DNA of 64,000 nt, taken from JBHJGP01 sp050331695 (GTDB lineage: Bacteria; Pseudomonadota; Alphaproteobacteria; Geminicoccales; Geminicoccaceae). Made by a program: the position numbers and the translations under genes. Below are positions 53,932-61,959 of this stretch, piece by piece (position 1 is the first letter of the stretch; each line of letters starts with the position of its first letter). The stretch lies in NCBI GenBank assembly GCA_050331695.1, contig JBHJGP010000019.1, positions 35,682 through 99,681 on the forward strand, given 5' to 3'. The notes beneath the pieces were generated by a model. That model saw nothing but the letters and a program-made list of their open reading frames with translations, was not told where the DNA came from and searched no databases.

Positions 53932-54215
53932 TCGACGACCTTCGGCACCAGAAAATGGCCATCATCCCGCTCGGGAGCGTTGGCCAGAACCTCGTCGGCG
54001 CGATTGCCGTCGGTCACCCGATCCTCCCGGAACCGCCCCTTCAGAGGCATGACCGACCGCAGGGGCTCGACTTGGTCGGTGTCGATCTCGTTCAACTGCT
54101 CAATCCAACCCAGAATGTTTGAGAGCTCATCCGCCAGTTGGGGAAGTCGGTCGGCTGACACCTCGATCCGGGCAAGACGAGCAACACGCGCCACCGTGGC
54201 GTCGTCGAGCGACAT
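53928..54215 (-). CDS. gatC: Asp/Glu-tRNA amidotransferase subunit C
   Basis: A 95-residue subunit that stabilises GatA-GatB. It begins with the typical [17 protein letters not shown] segment and contains [17 protein letters not shown] and the C-terminal [14 protein letters not shown] 54215, with GGAAGG upstream, is preferred to longer in-frame starts. It is divergent from ruvX across 80 bp. Confidence 0.95.
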
Positions 54216-54295
54216 GTGACACCTTCCTTCGAAATGGAGTTTTCGGGCCAAGAACGCGCTCGCGCGACCGTAAGACAAGGACGCTACAACGCTTC

Positions 54296-54784
54296 ATGCC
54301 GACGAGCAATATCGCGCGGTTTCGCGAGCTGGCGCCGGACACCGGCTCGTTTTTGGCGCTGGATCTGTCGAAACGACGGATCGGCTTGGCAGGCACCGAT
54401 GTCGGCCGGTCGTTGGTCACCCCGCTTTTCACATATCAGCGCCAAGGCTTTGAGGCGGATCTTTCGCGCATCGGCCAGACAGCCCGGGCGCGACAAGCGA
54501 GCGCGCTCATCGTCGGCTGGCCGCTCAACATGGACGGAACGACCGGCCCCCGGGCCCAGAGCGCGACGGACACCTCTTCACGCTTGGAACAGGCGCTGGA
54601 TCTTCCCGTCTTCCTGCAGGATGAACGATTGAGCACCGAAGCCGTGCGCCAGGCGATCGATGACGGCCGGTGGCCACGGCCCCGAGCCGGTGCCGCGATC
54701 GACCATCTGGCGGCGGCGGTGATCCTCGAAGACTTTCTTCTGTTGTGGCGACGTGGAGACGATGATGAGCCCCTACAAGCCTGA
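54296..54784 (+). CDS. ruvX: Putative Holliday junction resolvase / pre-16S rRNA nuclease (YqgF)
   Basis: A 162-residue RNase H-fold protein of the YqgF family, taking part in 16S rRNA 5' maturation and perhaps recombination. Conserved segments are FLALDLSKRRIGLAGTD, ALIVGWPLNMDG, LQDERLSTEAV and the C-terminal Asp in AAIDHLAAAVIL. ATG 54296 fits the family's usual start. Its last 20 bp overlap the next gene. Confidence 0.92.
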   Translation: MPTSNIARFRELAPDTGSFLALDLSKRRIGLAGTDVGRSLVTPLFTYQRQGFEADLSRIGQTARARQASALIVGWPLNMDGTTGPRAQSATDTSSRLEQALDLPVFLQDERLSTEAVRQAIDDGRWPRPRAGAAIDHLAAAVILEDFLLLWRRGDDDEPLQA

Positions 54785-55154
54785 AATCTTTGTCATTTTT
54801 CTTGTCCTCGCCGTTGGCGCCGGGAGTGCGCTGCCATCGCTGGCGGGTGACGTGACGGTGGTGGACACGGTCGTGACCGCCGAAGGCGGCAACAGCTATC
54901 GTTTCGATGTCACGCTCGAGCATGCCGACGAGGGTTGGGATCACTATGCCGACGGCTGGGAGGTGGTGGGCCCGGACGGCGAGGTCCTGGGCACCCGCCC
55001 GCTTGCTCACCCCCATGTGAACGAGCAGCCTTTCACCCGTTCACTCAGCGGCGTGACCATACCCGAGGGCATCACTACGGTTCGGATCCGGGCCAATGAC
55101 AGCGTTCACGGCAAGAGCGAACTCTCGGAAGAGGTGGCGTTGCCCGACCGCTGA
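54765..55154 (+). CDS. Secreted Ig-like small protein of unknown function
   Basis: A 129-residue protein with a signal peptide (about 1-27, ending SLAG) and a compact beta-rich domain with conserved YRFDVTLEHADEGWDHYADG, HPHVNEQPFTRSLSGV and RANDSVHG segments. The start ATG at 54765 has GGAG 6 bp before it; ATG 54762 and GTG 54753 are alternatives. It overlaps the ruvX end by 20 bp, so the two are probably co-expressed. I do not know its function. The His/Asp-rich core hints at ligand or metal binding. Confidence 0.7.
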   Translation: MSPYKPEIFVIFLVLAVGAGSALPSLAGDVTVVDTVVTAEGGNSYRFDVTLEHADEGWDHYADGWEVVGPDGEVLGTRPLAHPHVNEQPFTRSLSGVTIPEGITTVRIRANDSVHGKSELSEEVALPDR

Positions 55155-55166
55155 GCCCGGTTGGTG

Positions 55167-55535
55167 TCAGGCCAGTTCCGGGTCGTCCAGGTCGGTCTGA
55201 ATCCAGCGGTCGCTGACGTGAATGTCGGTCGTCTCCAAAACACCTGGACCGAGATTGTGATACTTATGCGGCATCTCGGCGGGGCCCAGCAAAACGTCGC
55301 CGGCCTCTGCCTCGATCTTTTCCTCGCCGATCGTGAACAGCGCGCGGCCAGTCTGCACGATGAAAATCTCGTCATAGGGGTGAACATGCCAGCGGGGGCC
55401 AGTGCCGACTTTTTCCGTCGCGAAGAACAGGACGGTGACGCCTGTGCCGATGTCCTTGCCCTCGAACCGTCCTTTTCTAAGCGTTTCGTGGGTGGCCCAA
55501 TGCTCGCGTTTTAGAATGATTGGTGTCTTGGCCAT
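55167..55535 (-). CDS. Cupin-domain protein
   Basis: A 122-residue single-domain cupin. The two cupin motifs are clear: motif 1 WHVHPYDEIFIVQTGRALFT (His, His, Glu for metal) and motif 2 GDVLLGPAEMPHKYHNLGPG. A metal-dependent small-molecule enzyme or sensor is expected; substrate unknown. It converges on the secreted protein gene at 54765 and precedes (in the leftward sense, follows) the PhzF-family gene by about 35 bp. Confidence 0.9.
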   Translation of the reverse strand: MAKTPIILKREHWATHETLRKGRFEGKDIGTGVTVLFFATEKVGTGPRWHVHPYDEIFIVQTGRALFTIGEEKIEAEAGDVLLGPAEMPHKYHNLGPGVLETTDIHVSDRWIQTDLDDPELA

Positions 55536-55570
55536 GGGCCGTCTCCCTTTCCGAGCCCGTTGCTGCTTGA

Positions 55571-56461
55571 TCAGTCCAAGACCAGCTTACCATCGGTGAC
55601 CAGGACCGATTGACCGGCGACCCGGCTTTCTATGACCCGTCCATCCCGCTTAACCGCGGTGCCGTCCAACCGACTGGGCCGTCCCATCTCGACCCCCTGC
55701 TCGAAAAGGTATGAAAAGTCTCCTCCCGACCGATCGTCGAGTTGAGCCAGGTAAGCGGCGAGCGTAACCGCCGCACTACCGGTCGCCGGATCCTCCTCGA
55801 TGCCTAGAAGCGGCGCGAACAGCCGGCATCGCCAGCGGTTCTCGCCGAGCGGCGCATAGAGATAGAGGCCTGTCTTGAATGACGCCGCTTCAGCCGCGCC
55901 GAACGGCTGAGCGGCGGCCAAAGCGTCCACGTTTCTGAGCCGGGCAATCGCAAAGCGGTTGGTCAGCGAGACCATGCGCGGCTCATGCGCGCCGACATCG
56001 ATCGCCGCCGGCTCCAGCTTGACGACTGATGCGACCCGCTCGACGAGCACGGTTTCGCCCACCTCCAGGGCACCTGGGGCGGTCAGTTCGGTTCGGACCG
56101 GCATGCCGTTTTCGGCCTCGATCTTGACCGGGACGATGCCGGCCCTTTGCTCGAACCGGACGGCACCGCCCTTTTCGCCAATGGCATGGTAGCCGAGAGC
56201 GGCTAGCGCGTGGGCCGTGCCCAGCGTGGGATGACCGGCGAACGGCAACTCGTCCGCAGGGGTGAAGATCCTCACCTGGCGATCGGCGTCGTCCCTTGTC
56301 GACGGCAGGACGAAGGTCGTCTCCGAATAGCCAAATTCATCGGCGATCGACTGCATCTCGGCGTCGGAGAGACCGCGGGCATCGAGCACGACGGCCAACT
56401 GATTGCCGCCGAACCGGCGGTCGGTGAACACATCGGCTGTGACGAAGCGATAGCTGCGCAC
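55571..56461 (-). CDS. PhzF-family isomerase/epimerase-like protein
   Basis: A 296-residue PhzF-fold protein of two alpha/beta halves. The N-terminal FVTADVFTDRRFGGNQLAVV and the catalytic-Glu segment EFGYSETTFVLPS are typical, as is LPFAGHPTLGTAHALA and the C-terminal GIEEDPATGSAAVTLA. Family members isomerise or epimerise small substrates (in phenazine synthesis, for example), but most have no known role. GTG 56461 has GGGGGAG 8 bp upstream, a better start than the upstream ATG of a longer frame. It follows the DUF1127 gene by 13 bp and is probably co-transcribed. Confidence 0.9.
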   Translation of the reverse strand: MRSYRFVTADVFTDRRFGGNQLAVVLDARGLSDAEMQSIADEFGYSETTFVLPSTRDDADRQVRIFTPADELPFAGHPTLGTAHALAALGYHAIGEKGGAVRFEQRAGIVPVKIEAENGMPVRTELTAPGALEVGETVLVERVASVVKLEPAAIDVGAHEPRMVSLTNRFAIARLRNVDALAAAQPFGAAEAASFKTGLYLYAPLGENRWRCRLFAPLLGIEEDPATGSAAVTLAAYLAQLDDRSGGDFSYLFEQGVEMGRPSRLDGTAVKRDGRVIESRVAGQSVLVTDGKLVLD

Positions 56462-56474
56462 GATCCAGCTCCCC

Positions 56475-56696
56475 CTAGTGCTTGCGCCAGAACGGCTGCG
56501 AAACCTCATACAAAACATCTGCCCGGGTCAGGCCGAGATCCTTGAGCGCCGCGTCCGGCAATTCGGCCAATTGCCGTCTTGATCGAGCCCGTTCGTGCCA
56601 ACCCCAAATGAGCCGGGCGACCGCCATCACCCAAAGCTCAAGACCCAGCCCCTGGGTCGTGCCTTGCGTAAGACGTCCTTGTCCCAGCGCTGACAT
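56475..56696 (-). CDS. DUF1127 small protein
   Basis: A 73-residue basic protein with the DUF1127 core RARSRRQLAELPDAALKDLG and a C-terminal tail. The gene at 37352 encodes a second one with the same core. ATG 56696 has GGGAG about 8 bp upstream. It is divergent from the MocR regulator, with repeated ATTGT half-sites between, so the regulator likely controls it. Its stop lies just upstream of the PhzF-family start, giving a two-gene unit. Confidence 0.9.
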   Translation of the reverse strand: MSALGQGRLTQGTTQGLGLELWVMAVARLIWGWHERARSRRQLAELPDAALKDLGLTRADVLYEVSQPFWRKH

Positions 56697-56714
56697 GGTC
56701 AATTCTCCCGGCAA

Positions 56715-56783
56715 ATTGTTACAATTGTCAGATTGGTATTGACGGAATAGCTCAGTCAATTTTTATATTGTCACCATGACAAT
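56715..56783. promoter_or_regulatory. Operator-like repeats between the DUF1127 and MocR genes
   Basis: The 17-bp perfect palindrome ATTGTCA-CCA-TGACAAT (56767-56783) spans the MocR start codon. A further ATTGTCA (56724-56730) and the palindrome ATTGT-T-ACAAT (56715-56725) lie ahead of it. A TTGACG at 56739-56744 could be a -35 element for the MocR gene. The repeats suit a MocR dimer that represses its own gene and controls the divergent one. Confidence 0.65.
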
Positions 56784-58164
56784 TTCGATCGCTGATCTCG
56801 ACCGCTTTGGCGGACCTCGCTATCGGGCGCTCTACCAGGCATTGGCCGATGCCATCACCCACGGACGGATCGCGCCGGGCACGCGCCTGCCGCCGCAGCG
56901 CCAACTGGCCTACGAGTTGGGTGTCACGGTTCACACCGTGGGCCGGGCCTACGAGCTACTGGCCCTGGACGACGTGGTCACCGGCCAGGTTGGGCGCGGC
57001 ACTTATGTCCGGGATCCCGATACCGCCTGCGGGCAATTGGTCTGCACCTCGCCGGTCGAGGGTTCGGTCATCGATCTCCGGGCCAATCGCCCCCAGCTGG
57101 CGCCGGTGGAAACGGCGTTCCGCGAGACCCTTCGCCGGATGACGGCTGCCGGCGACATGGCCAACCTCGTCGGTTACGCGCCCACTGCAGGTCACGCGAT
57201 CCACCGGGAAGCCGCGGCCCGATGGCTCGGCCCGCTTGGCGTGGACACCTCGGCCGAGCAGATCCTGCTAACCAACGGCGTGCAGCAGGGCGTGAGCCTG
57301 GCGATGATGGCACTAGCGCGCGCCGGTGACGTGATCATGGCGCCGAAGCTGGGCTATCCCCATTTCGAGGCGACCTGCCGGATCCTGCATCTGCAAAGAG
57401 CGCCGGTGGCGCTCGACGGGGACGGCCTGGTGCCGGACGATTTGGAGCGGGTCGCCAAGGAGACCGGAGCCCGTATCCTCCTCGTGCAATTGAACCTGCA
57501 CAATCCCACCAGCAGCGTCACTTCCGCCGAACGGCGCCAACGGTTGGCCGCGCTCGCGCGTGAACTCGATCTGATCGTGATCGAGGACGACGTCTATGGC
57601 GCGCTTCTCGACCAACCACCGCCGCCGATCCAGACATTCGTGCCCGAGCGCACGGTCTATCTGACGTCAGCCTCCAAAACCCTGGCGCCAGGGCTGCGCT
57701 TAGGCGCCGCCGTCGCCCCCCAATCACTGCTCGGCCGGATGATCGACACCCAGCATTATCTAAAGGTGGCCCTGCCGCCGATCACCGCCGAGATCTTTCG
57801 CGATTGGGTGGAAAGCGGCCAAGCCGTCGAGCTCACCCGGTTGCAACGCCGTGAAGCCAAGGCCCGCCAGGACCTCGCCGCGAAGGCGATGGCGGGCGTC
57901 GCCTATGATGCCCACCCCTCCGCCTACCATCTCTGGGTCAAGACAGGCGAACACCGGCGAACCAGCGAAGTGCTTGGCCTGCTCCGCGATCAGGGCGTTC
58001 TCGTTCTCGACGGCGACATGTTCGCCTTCGGCCACAGCCGCCGGGTGGATGCTTTCCGAGTGTCGCTTTGTGGCGCCCGGAACCATGAGCAACTGACCAA
58101 AGCCCTGCGCCTGGTGGGGCGGGCGCTCAGCCCTGAGACCAGCATCGCGCCCATGGTGCTCTGA
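56776..58164 (+). CDS. MocR-type GntR/aminotransferase transcriptional regulator
   Basis: A 462-residue fusion of an N-terminal GntR winged helix (about 10-78; RYRALYQALADAITHGRI and LPPQRQLAYELGVTVHTVGR) and a PLP aminotransferase fold (about 100-450) with the PLP lysine in YLTSASKTLAPGLRLG. MocR proteins sense an amino compound through PLP and regulate an adjacent unit, here probably the divergent DUF1127-PhzF pair. The ATG lies inside a perfect palindrome, suggesting strong autorepression. Confidence 0.92.
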   Translation: MTISIADLDRFGGPRYRALYQALADAITHGRIAPGTRLPPQRQLAYELGVTVHTVGRAYELLALDDVVTGQVGRGTYVRDPDTACGQLVCTSPVEGSVIDLRANRPQLAPVETAFRETLRRMTAAGDMANLVGYAPTAGHAIHREAAARWLGPLGVDTSAEQILLTNGVQQGVSLAMMALARAGDVIMAPKLGYPHFEATCRILHLQRAPVALDGDGLVPDDLERVAKETGARILLVQLNLHNPTSSVTSAERRQRLAALARELDLIVIEDDVYGALLDQPPPPIQTFVPERTVYLTSASKTLAPGLRLGAAVAPQSLLGRMIDTQHYLKVALPPITAEIFRDWVESGQAVELTRLQRREAKARQDLAAKAMAGVAYDAHPSAYHLWVKTGEHRRTSEVLGLLRDQGVLVLDGDMFAFGHSRRVDAFRVSLCGARNHEQLTKALRLVGRALSPETSIAPMVL

Positions 58165-58256
58165 GCCCGGATTGCGGCACCCCGGCCTTGCCGCTATAGC
58201 TCGATCGAGAGGCGCGAACCCGAAAGCCATCAACAAAGCGCCAGCCGGGAGAGGCA

Positions 58257-58310
58257 ATGATCATGGCCAGCCCAGACACGGTCCGGGAGCGTTCGGGTGC
58301 AGCTACCTGA
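58257..58310 (+). other. Short upstream frame overlapping the acyl-CoA ligase start
   Basis: Seventeen codons from ATG 58257 (GGGAGAGG immediately upstream, a strong binding site) to TGA 58308, ending MASPDTVRERSGAAT. It overlaps the GTG start of the ligase (58297) in a different frame. It may be a translational leader, or it may be the original N-terminus separated by a frameshift. The downstream frame from GTG 58297 begins with a family-typical sequence, so the second is less likely. Confidence 0.3.
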
Positions 58311-60213
58311 CCTCAAAGCGCTGGACACCATGCCCAAGCTGCTCTTGCACAATGCCGCCAACTGGCCGGACGAGGTGGCAATGCGCGAGAAGGATCTCGG
58401 CATCTGGAACGAGTATAGCTGGGCCGATATCGCCAACACGACCCGGCGCCTGGGGCTGGGCCTCCTGTCATTGGGTGAGCAGCGCGGCCGGGTGGTCGAC
58501 ATTATCGGCCGCAACCGGCCGAACTGGGTCTGGTGTCAGTGGGCGATCCAGTCTGTGGGCGCCATGTCGATCGGGCTTTACGAGGACATCCTGGCCGACG
58601 AAGCGGTCTATCTGCTCGACTATTCGGAAGCGGAGATCGTCTTTTGCGAGGATGAGGAGCAGGTCGATAAGCTCGTCGAGCTGGGCGGGCGCGCCCAGCA
58701 CCTGCGCTGGATCATCTATCACGACAGCCGGGGTTTGCGGAAATACGATGATCCCCGGCTGATCTCCTGGGACGACTTTTTGGCGAAGGGCGAGGAGATG
58801 GCCCGCGCCGAGCCGAACCGGTTCGAGGCGGAAGTGGCCGCCGGCCAGGGTGAGGACGTCGCTATTCTCTGTACCACCTCAGGGACGACGTCGAACCCCA
58901 AGCTGGCCGAACTCCAGCACCGGCGTTTTCTGGAGCACTGCGCGACCTACCTCGACGCCGATCCGCGTGAGCCGACCGACGATTATGTCTGCCTCCTGCC
59001 GCTGCCCTGGATCATGGAGCAAGTCTATGTCGGTTGCATGCCGCTGCTCTCCCGCATCCGGGTCAATTTTCCGGAAAGCGGCGAGACGGCGATGCATGAC
59101 TTGCGCGAGATCGGCCCCACCCATTTGTTGCTGGCACCCCGGGTTTGGGAACAGACCGCGGCCGACGTCCGGGCCCGGATCATGGACGCGTCCGCCTTCA
59201 ACCGCTGGATTTTTCACACCTGCATGAAATGGGGGCTGTCGGCGCTGGAAAAGGGTCGCCGGTCCTGGATCGCCGATCTCCTGTTGTTTCGGACGCTCAA
59301 GGACCGGCTGGGCTTTCGCCACGTGCGCTCGGCGGCCACCGGCGGGGCGGCGCTCGGGCCCGACACCTTCAAATTCTTTCTCGCCATGGGCGTGCCGCTC
59401 CGCCAACTCTACGGCCAGACCGAACTCTGCGGCGCCTATACGCTGCAGGACGCCAAGACGATCGAGTTCAACAGCTCCGGCAGGCCCTTTCCCGGTGTCG
59501 AGGTGCGGATCGACAATCCGGACCCCAACGGTATCGGCTCGATCGTCACCCGCCATCCGAACATGTTCCGGGGTTATTTCAAGAACGCCGAGGCAACGGA
59601 GGAAACCCTCACCGACGACGGCTGGATGGTCACCGGTGACGCCGGCTATTTCGACGACCAAGGCCGGCTCATCGTCATCGACCGCCTGAAGGACATCGCG
59701 ACGACCGCCAACCGGGAACGCTTCTCGCCGCAATACATCGAGAACAAGCTCAAATTCTCGCCCTATATCGGTGAATGCGTGGTTTTGGGCCACGACCGCC
59801 CGTTCCTCACCGCGATCTTATGCATTCGCTATTCGATGGTGGCGAAATGGGCGGAGAGCAACCGGATCGGTTTCACCACCTACAGCAACCTCGCCTCCAG
59901 GCCGCAGACCTACGACCTGATCGAGGGCGAGGTGGCCCAGGTCAATGACAGCCTGCCGGAGGCCCAGCGCATCCAGCGCTTCGTGCTCCTGTTCAAGGAG
60001 CTCGATGCCGATGACGGCGAGCTGCCCCGCACCCGCAAGGTGCGCCGCAGCGTGGTCGACGAACGCTACGGGCCGATCATCGAGGCGCTCTACAGCGGCC
60101 AGGACCGGATCCGGATGAAGGCGCAGGTCACCTTCGAGGATGGTCGCCAGGGCATGATCGAAGCCGACATGGTGATCCGTGATATGCCGAGCGAACTGGC
60201 GCAGGCCGCCTGA
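58297..60213 (+). CDS. AMP-dependent acyl-CoA ligase (long-chain fatty acid type)
   Basis: A 638-residue adenylate-forming ligase. It has the AMP-binding P-loop variant TTSGTTSNPKLAEL, the YGQTELCGAY motif and the DGWMVTGDAGYFDDQGRLIV and DRLKDIATTANRERFSP segments of the family. It activates an acid with ATP and CoA; the substrate (a fatty or aromatic acid) is not resolved. It belongs to the group found at the head of Liv-type ABC operons. The GTG start has GGGAG 7 bp before it. Its stop overlaps the ABC ATPase start by 1 bp. Confidence 0.9.
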   Translation: MQLPDLKALDTMPKLLLHNAANWPDEVAMREKDLGIWNEYSWADIANTTRRLGLGLLSLGEQRGRVVDIIGRNRPNWVWCQWAIQSVGAMSIGLYEDILADEAVYLLDYSEAEIVFCEDEEQVDKLVELGGRAQHLRWIIYHDSRGLRKYDDPRLISWDDFLAKGEEMARAEPNRFEAEVAAGQGEDVAILCTTSGTTSNPKLAELQHRRFLEHCATYLDADPREPTDDYVCLLPLPWIMEQVYVGCMPLLSRIRVNFPESGETAMHDLREIGPTHLLLAPRVWEQTAADVRARIMDASAFNRWIFHTCMKWGLSALEKGRRSWIADLLLFRTLKDRLGFRHVRSAATGGAALGPDTFKFFLAMGVPLRQLYGQTELCGAYTLQDAKTIEFNSSGRPFPGVEVRIDNPDPNGIGSIVTRHPNMFRGYFKNAEATEETLTDDGWMVTGDAGYFDDQGRLIVIDRLKDIATTANRERFSPQYIENKLKFSPYIGECVVLGHDRPFLTAILCIRYSMVAKWAESNRIGFTTYSNLASRPQTYDLIEGEVAQVNDSLPEAQRIQRFVLLFKELDADDGELPRTRKVRRSVVDERYGPIIEALYSGQDRIRMKAQVTFEDGRQGMIEADMVIRDMPSELAQAA

Positions 60214-61031
60214 TGGACACGGTGGAGCAGCAAGCCGTCGTCCAACGCGCCCGAGAGATCGGCGACGTGTTGCTCGCCGTGGAAGGCATCAACCTCCGCT
60301 TCGGCGGGGTCAAAGCGCTCTCGGACGTCAGTTTCGACATCCGCAAAGGCGAGATCCGCGCGATCATCGGCCCCAACGGCGCCGGCAAATCCTCGATGCT
60401 CAACGTCATCAACGGCTTCTATCAGCCGCAGGAAGGACGCATCACCTTCAAGGGCGAAACCCGCAAAACCATGCGCCCTCACCTGGCCGCCCGCAACGGC
60501 ATCGCCCGGACCTTTCAGAACATCGCGCTCTTCAAAGGCATGAGCACGCTCGACAATGTCATGACCGGGCGGATGCTGAAGATGAAGGCCAACTGGTTCC
60601 AGCAGATGATTTATTCGGGCGCCGCCGAGCGCGAGGAGATCGAGCACCGCAAGGTCTGCGAGGACATCATCGATTTTCTCGAGATCCAGGCGGTCCGCCA
60701 CACACCGGTCGGCAAGCTGCCCTACGGCCTGCAAAAGCGGGTCGAGCTCGCCCGGGCGCTCGCCGCCGAACCCGAACTTCTGCTCCTCGACGCGCCCATG
60801 GCCGGCATGAATGTCGAGGAGAAGGAGGACATGTGCCGGTTCGTCCTCGATGTTAACGAGGAGTTCGGCACCACCGTCGCCTTGATCGAGCACGATATGG
60901 GCGTGGTCATGGACATCTCCGACCGGGTGGTGGTGCTGGATTACGGCAAGAAGCTGGCGGACGGCGCGCCGGACGAGGTCCGATCCAATCCGGACGTTAT
61001 CGACGCCTATCTGGGAGTGGCCCATGATTGA
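60213..61031 (+). CDS. Branched-chain-type ABC transporter ATP-binding protein (LivG-like), catalytic Glu replaced
   Basis: A 272-residue ATPase of the LivG type: Walker A GPNGAGKSS (53-61), signature LPYGLQKRVELARAL and C-terminal LivG features. In Walker B the sequence is LLLLDAPMAGM: the catalytic Glu that should follow Asp is Ala (codon GCG at about 60791, one base from GAG). ATP hydrolysis should be poor unless a partner compensates. LivG normally pairs with LivF, but no LivF is visible before the window's end. It overlaps the LivH-like gene by 8 bp. Confidence 0.9.
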   Translation: MDTVEQQAVVQRAREIGDVLLAVEGINLRFGGVKALSDVSFDIRKGEIRAIIGPNGAGKSSMLNVINGFYQPQEGRITFKGETRKTMRPHLAARNGIARTFQNIALFKGMSTLDNVMTGRMLKMKANWFQQMIYSGAAEREEIEHRKVCEDIIDFLEIQAVRHTPVGKLPYGLQKRVELARALAAEPELLLLDAPMAGMNVEEKEDMCRFVLDVNEEFGTTVALIEHDMGVVMDISDRVVVLDYGKKLADGAPDEVRSNPDVIDAYLGVAHD

Positions 61032-61953
61032 GCTTCTGATCACCGGCCCGATCGGCTCGATCCTGGAATATCCGCCCTTCTTCTTCGAGGTGCTGATCGG
61101 CGGGCTGCTCTCGGGCGTCATGTACTCCCTGGTGGCGCTTGGCTTCGTCCTGATCTTCAAAGCCTCCGGCATCTTCAATTTCGCCCAAGGGGCCATGGTC
61201 CTGTTCGCGGCGCTGACCTTCGTCGGCCTGATGGAGAAGGGCGTGCCGATGTGGATCGCCCTGATCCTGGCCGCCGCCATCATGGTGCTCCTGGCCTTCG
61301 TCATCGAGCGGGTGGTGCTCCGACCGATGGTCAATCAGGAGCCGATCATCCTGTTCATGGCGGCCTTCGGCATCACCTTCTTCCTCGACGGTTTCGGCCA
61401 GACGCTCTTGGGCAGCGAGGTCAAAGCGCTCGACATCGGCATCCCCAAAGATCCGCTGATCATCAACGACATCTACATCAACAGCTTCGATCTCGTGGCC
61501 GCCGGCGTCTGCGGCGCCCTGGTCCTGGGGCTCGCGCTCTTCTTCCAGTTCACCAGCACCGGCCGGGCCCTTCGGGCGGTCGCCGACGACCACCAGGCGG
61601 CCATGAGCATCGGCATCCCGCTGAAAGTGATCTGGACCATCGTCTGGTCGGTCGCCGGCATCGTCGGCCTGGTCGCCGGTATCATGTGGGGCAGCAAGCT
61701 GGGTGTGCAGTTCACCCTGTCCCTGATCGCGCTCAAGGCGCTCCCGGTCCTGATCCTGGGCGGCTTCACCTCGGTGCCGGGCGCGATCGTCGGCGGGCTG
61801 ATCATCGGTGCCGGCGAGAAGGTCGCGGAAGTGTTTTGGGGCCAGGCCTTGGGCGGCGCGATCGAGGCCTGGTTCGCCTACATTCTGGCCATGGCCTTTC
61901 TTCTGTTCCGGCCCCAGGGCCTGTTCGGCGAGAAGATCATCGAGAGGGTCTAG
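61024..61953 (+). CDS. Branched-chain-type ABC permease (LivH-like)
   Basis: A 309-residue permease with about eight membrane helices and the LivH-type segments GLLSGVMYSLVALGFVLIFK, and RALRAVADDHQAAMSIGIPL as the cytoplasmic loop that contacts the ATPase. C-terminal GGFTSVPGAIVGGLIIGAGE is family-typical. It forms the translocation path with the LivM-like protein encoded next. The substrate is unlikely to be an amino acid if the acyl-CoA ligase link holds; it is probably an organic acid. Confidence 0.92.
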   Translation: MIELLITGPIGSILEYPPFFFEVLIGGLLSGVMYSLVALGFVLIFKASGIFNFAQGAMVLFAALTFVGLMEKGVPMWIALILAAAIMVLLAFVIERVVLRPMVNQEPIILFMAAFGITFFLDGFGQTLLGSEVKALDIGIPKDPLIINDIYINSFDLVAAGVCGALVLGLALFFQFTSTGRALRAVADDHQAAMSIGIPLKVIWTIVWSVAGIVGLVAGIMWGSKLGVQFTLSLIALKALPVLILGGFTSVPGAIVGGLIIGAGEKVAEVFWGQALGGAIEAWFAYILAMAFLLFRPQGLFGEKIIERV

Positions 61954-61959
61954 ACACAG

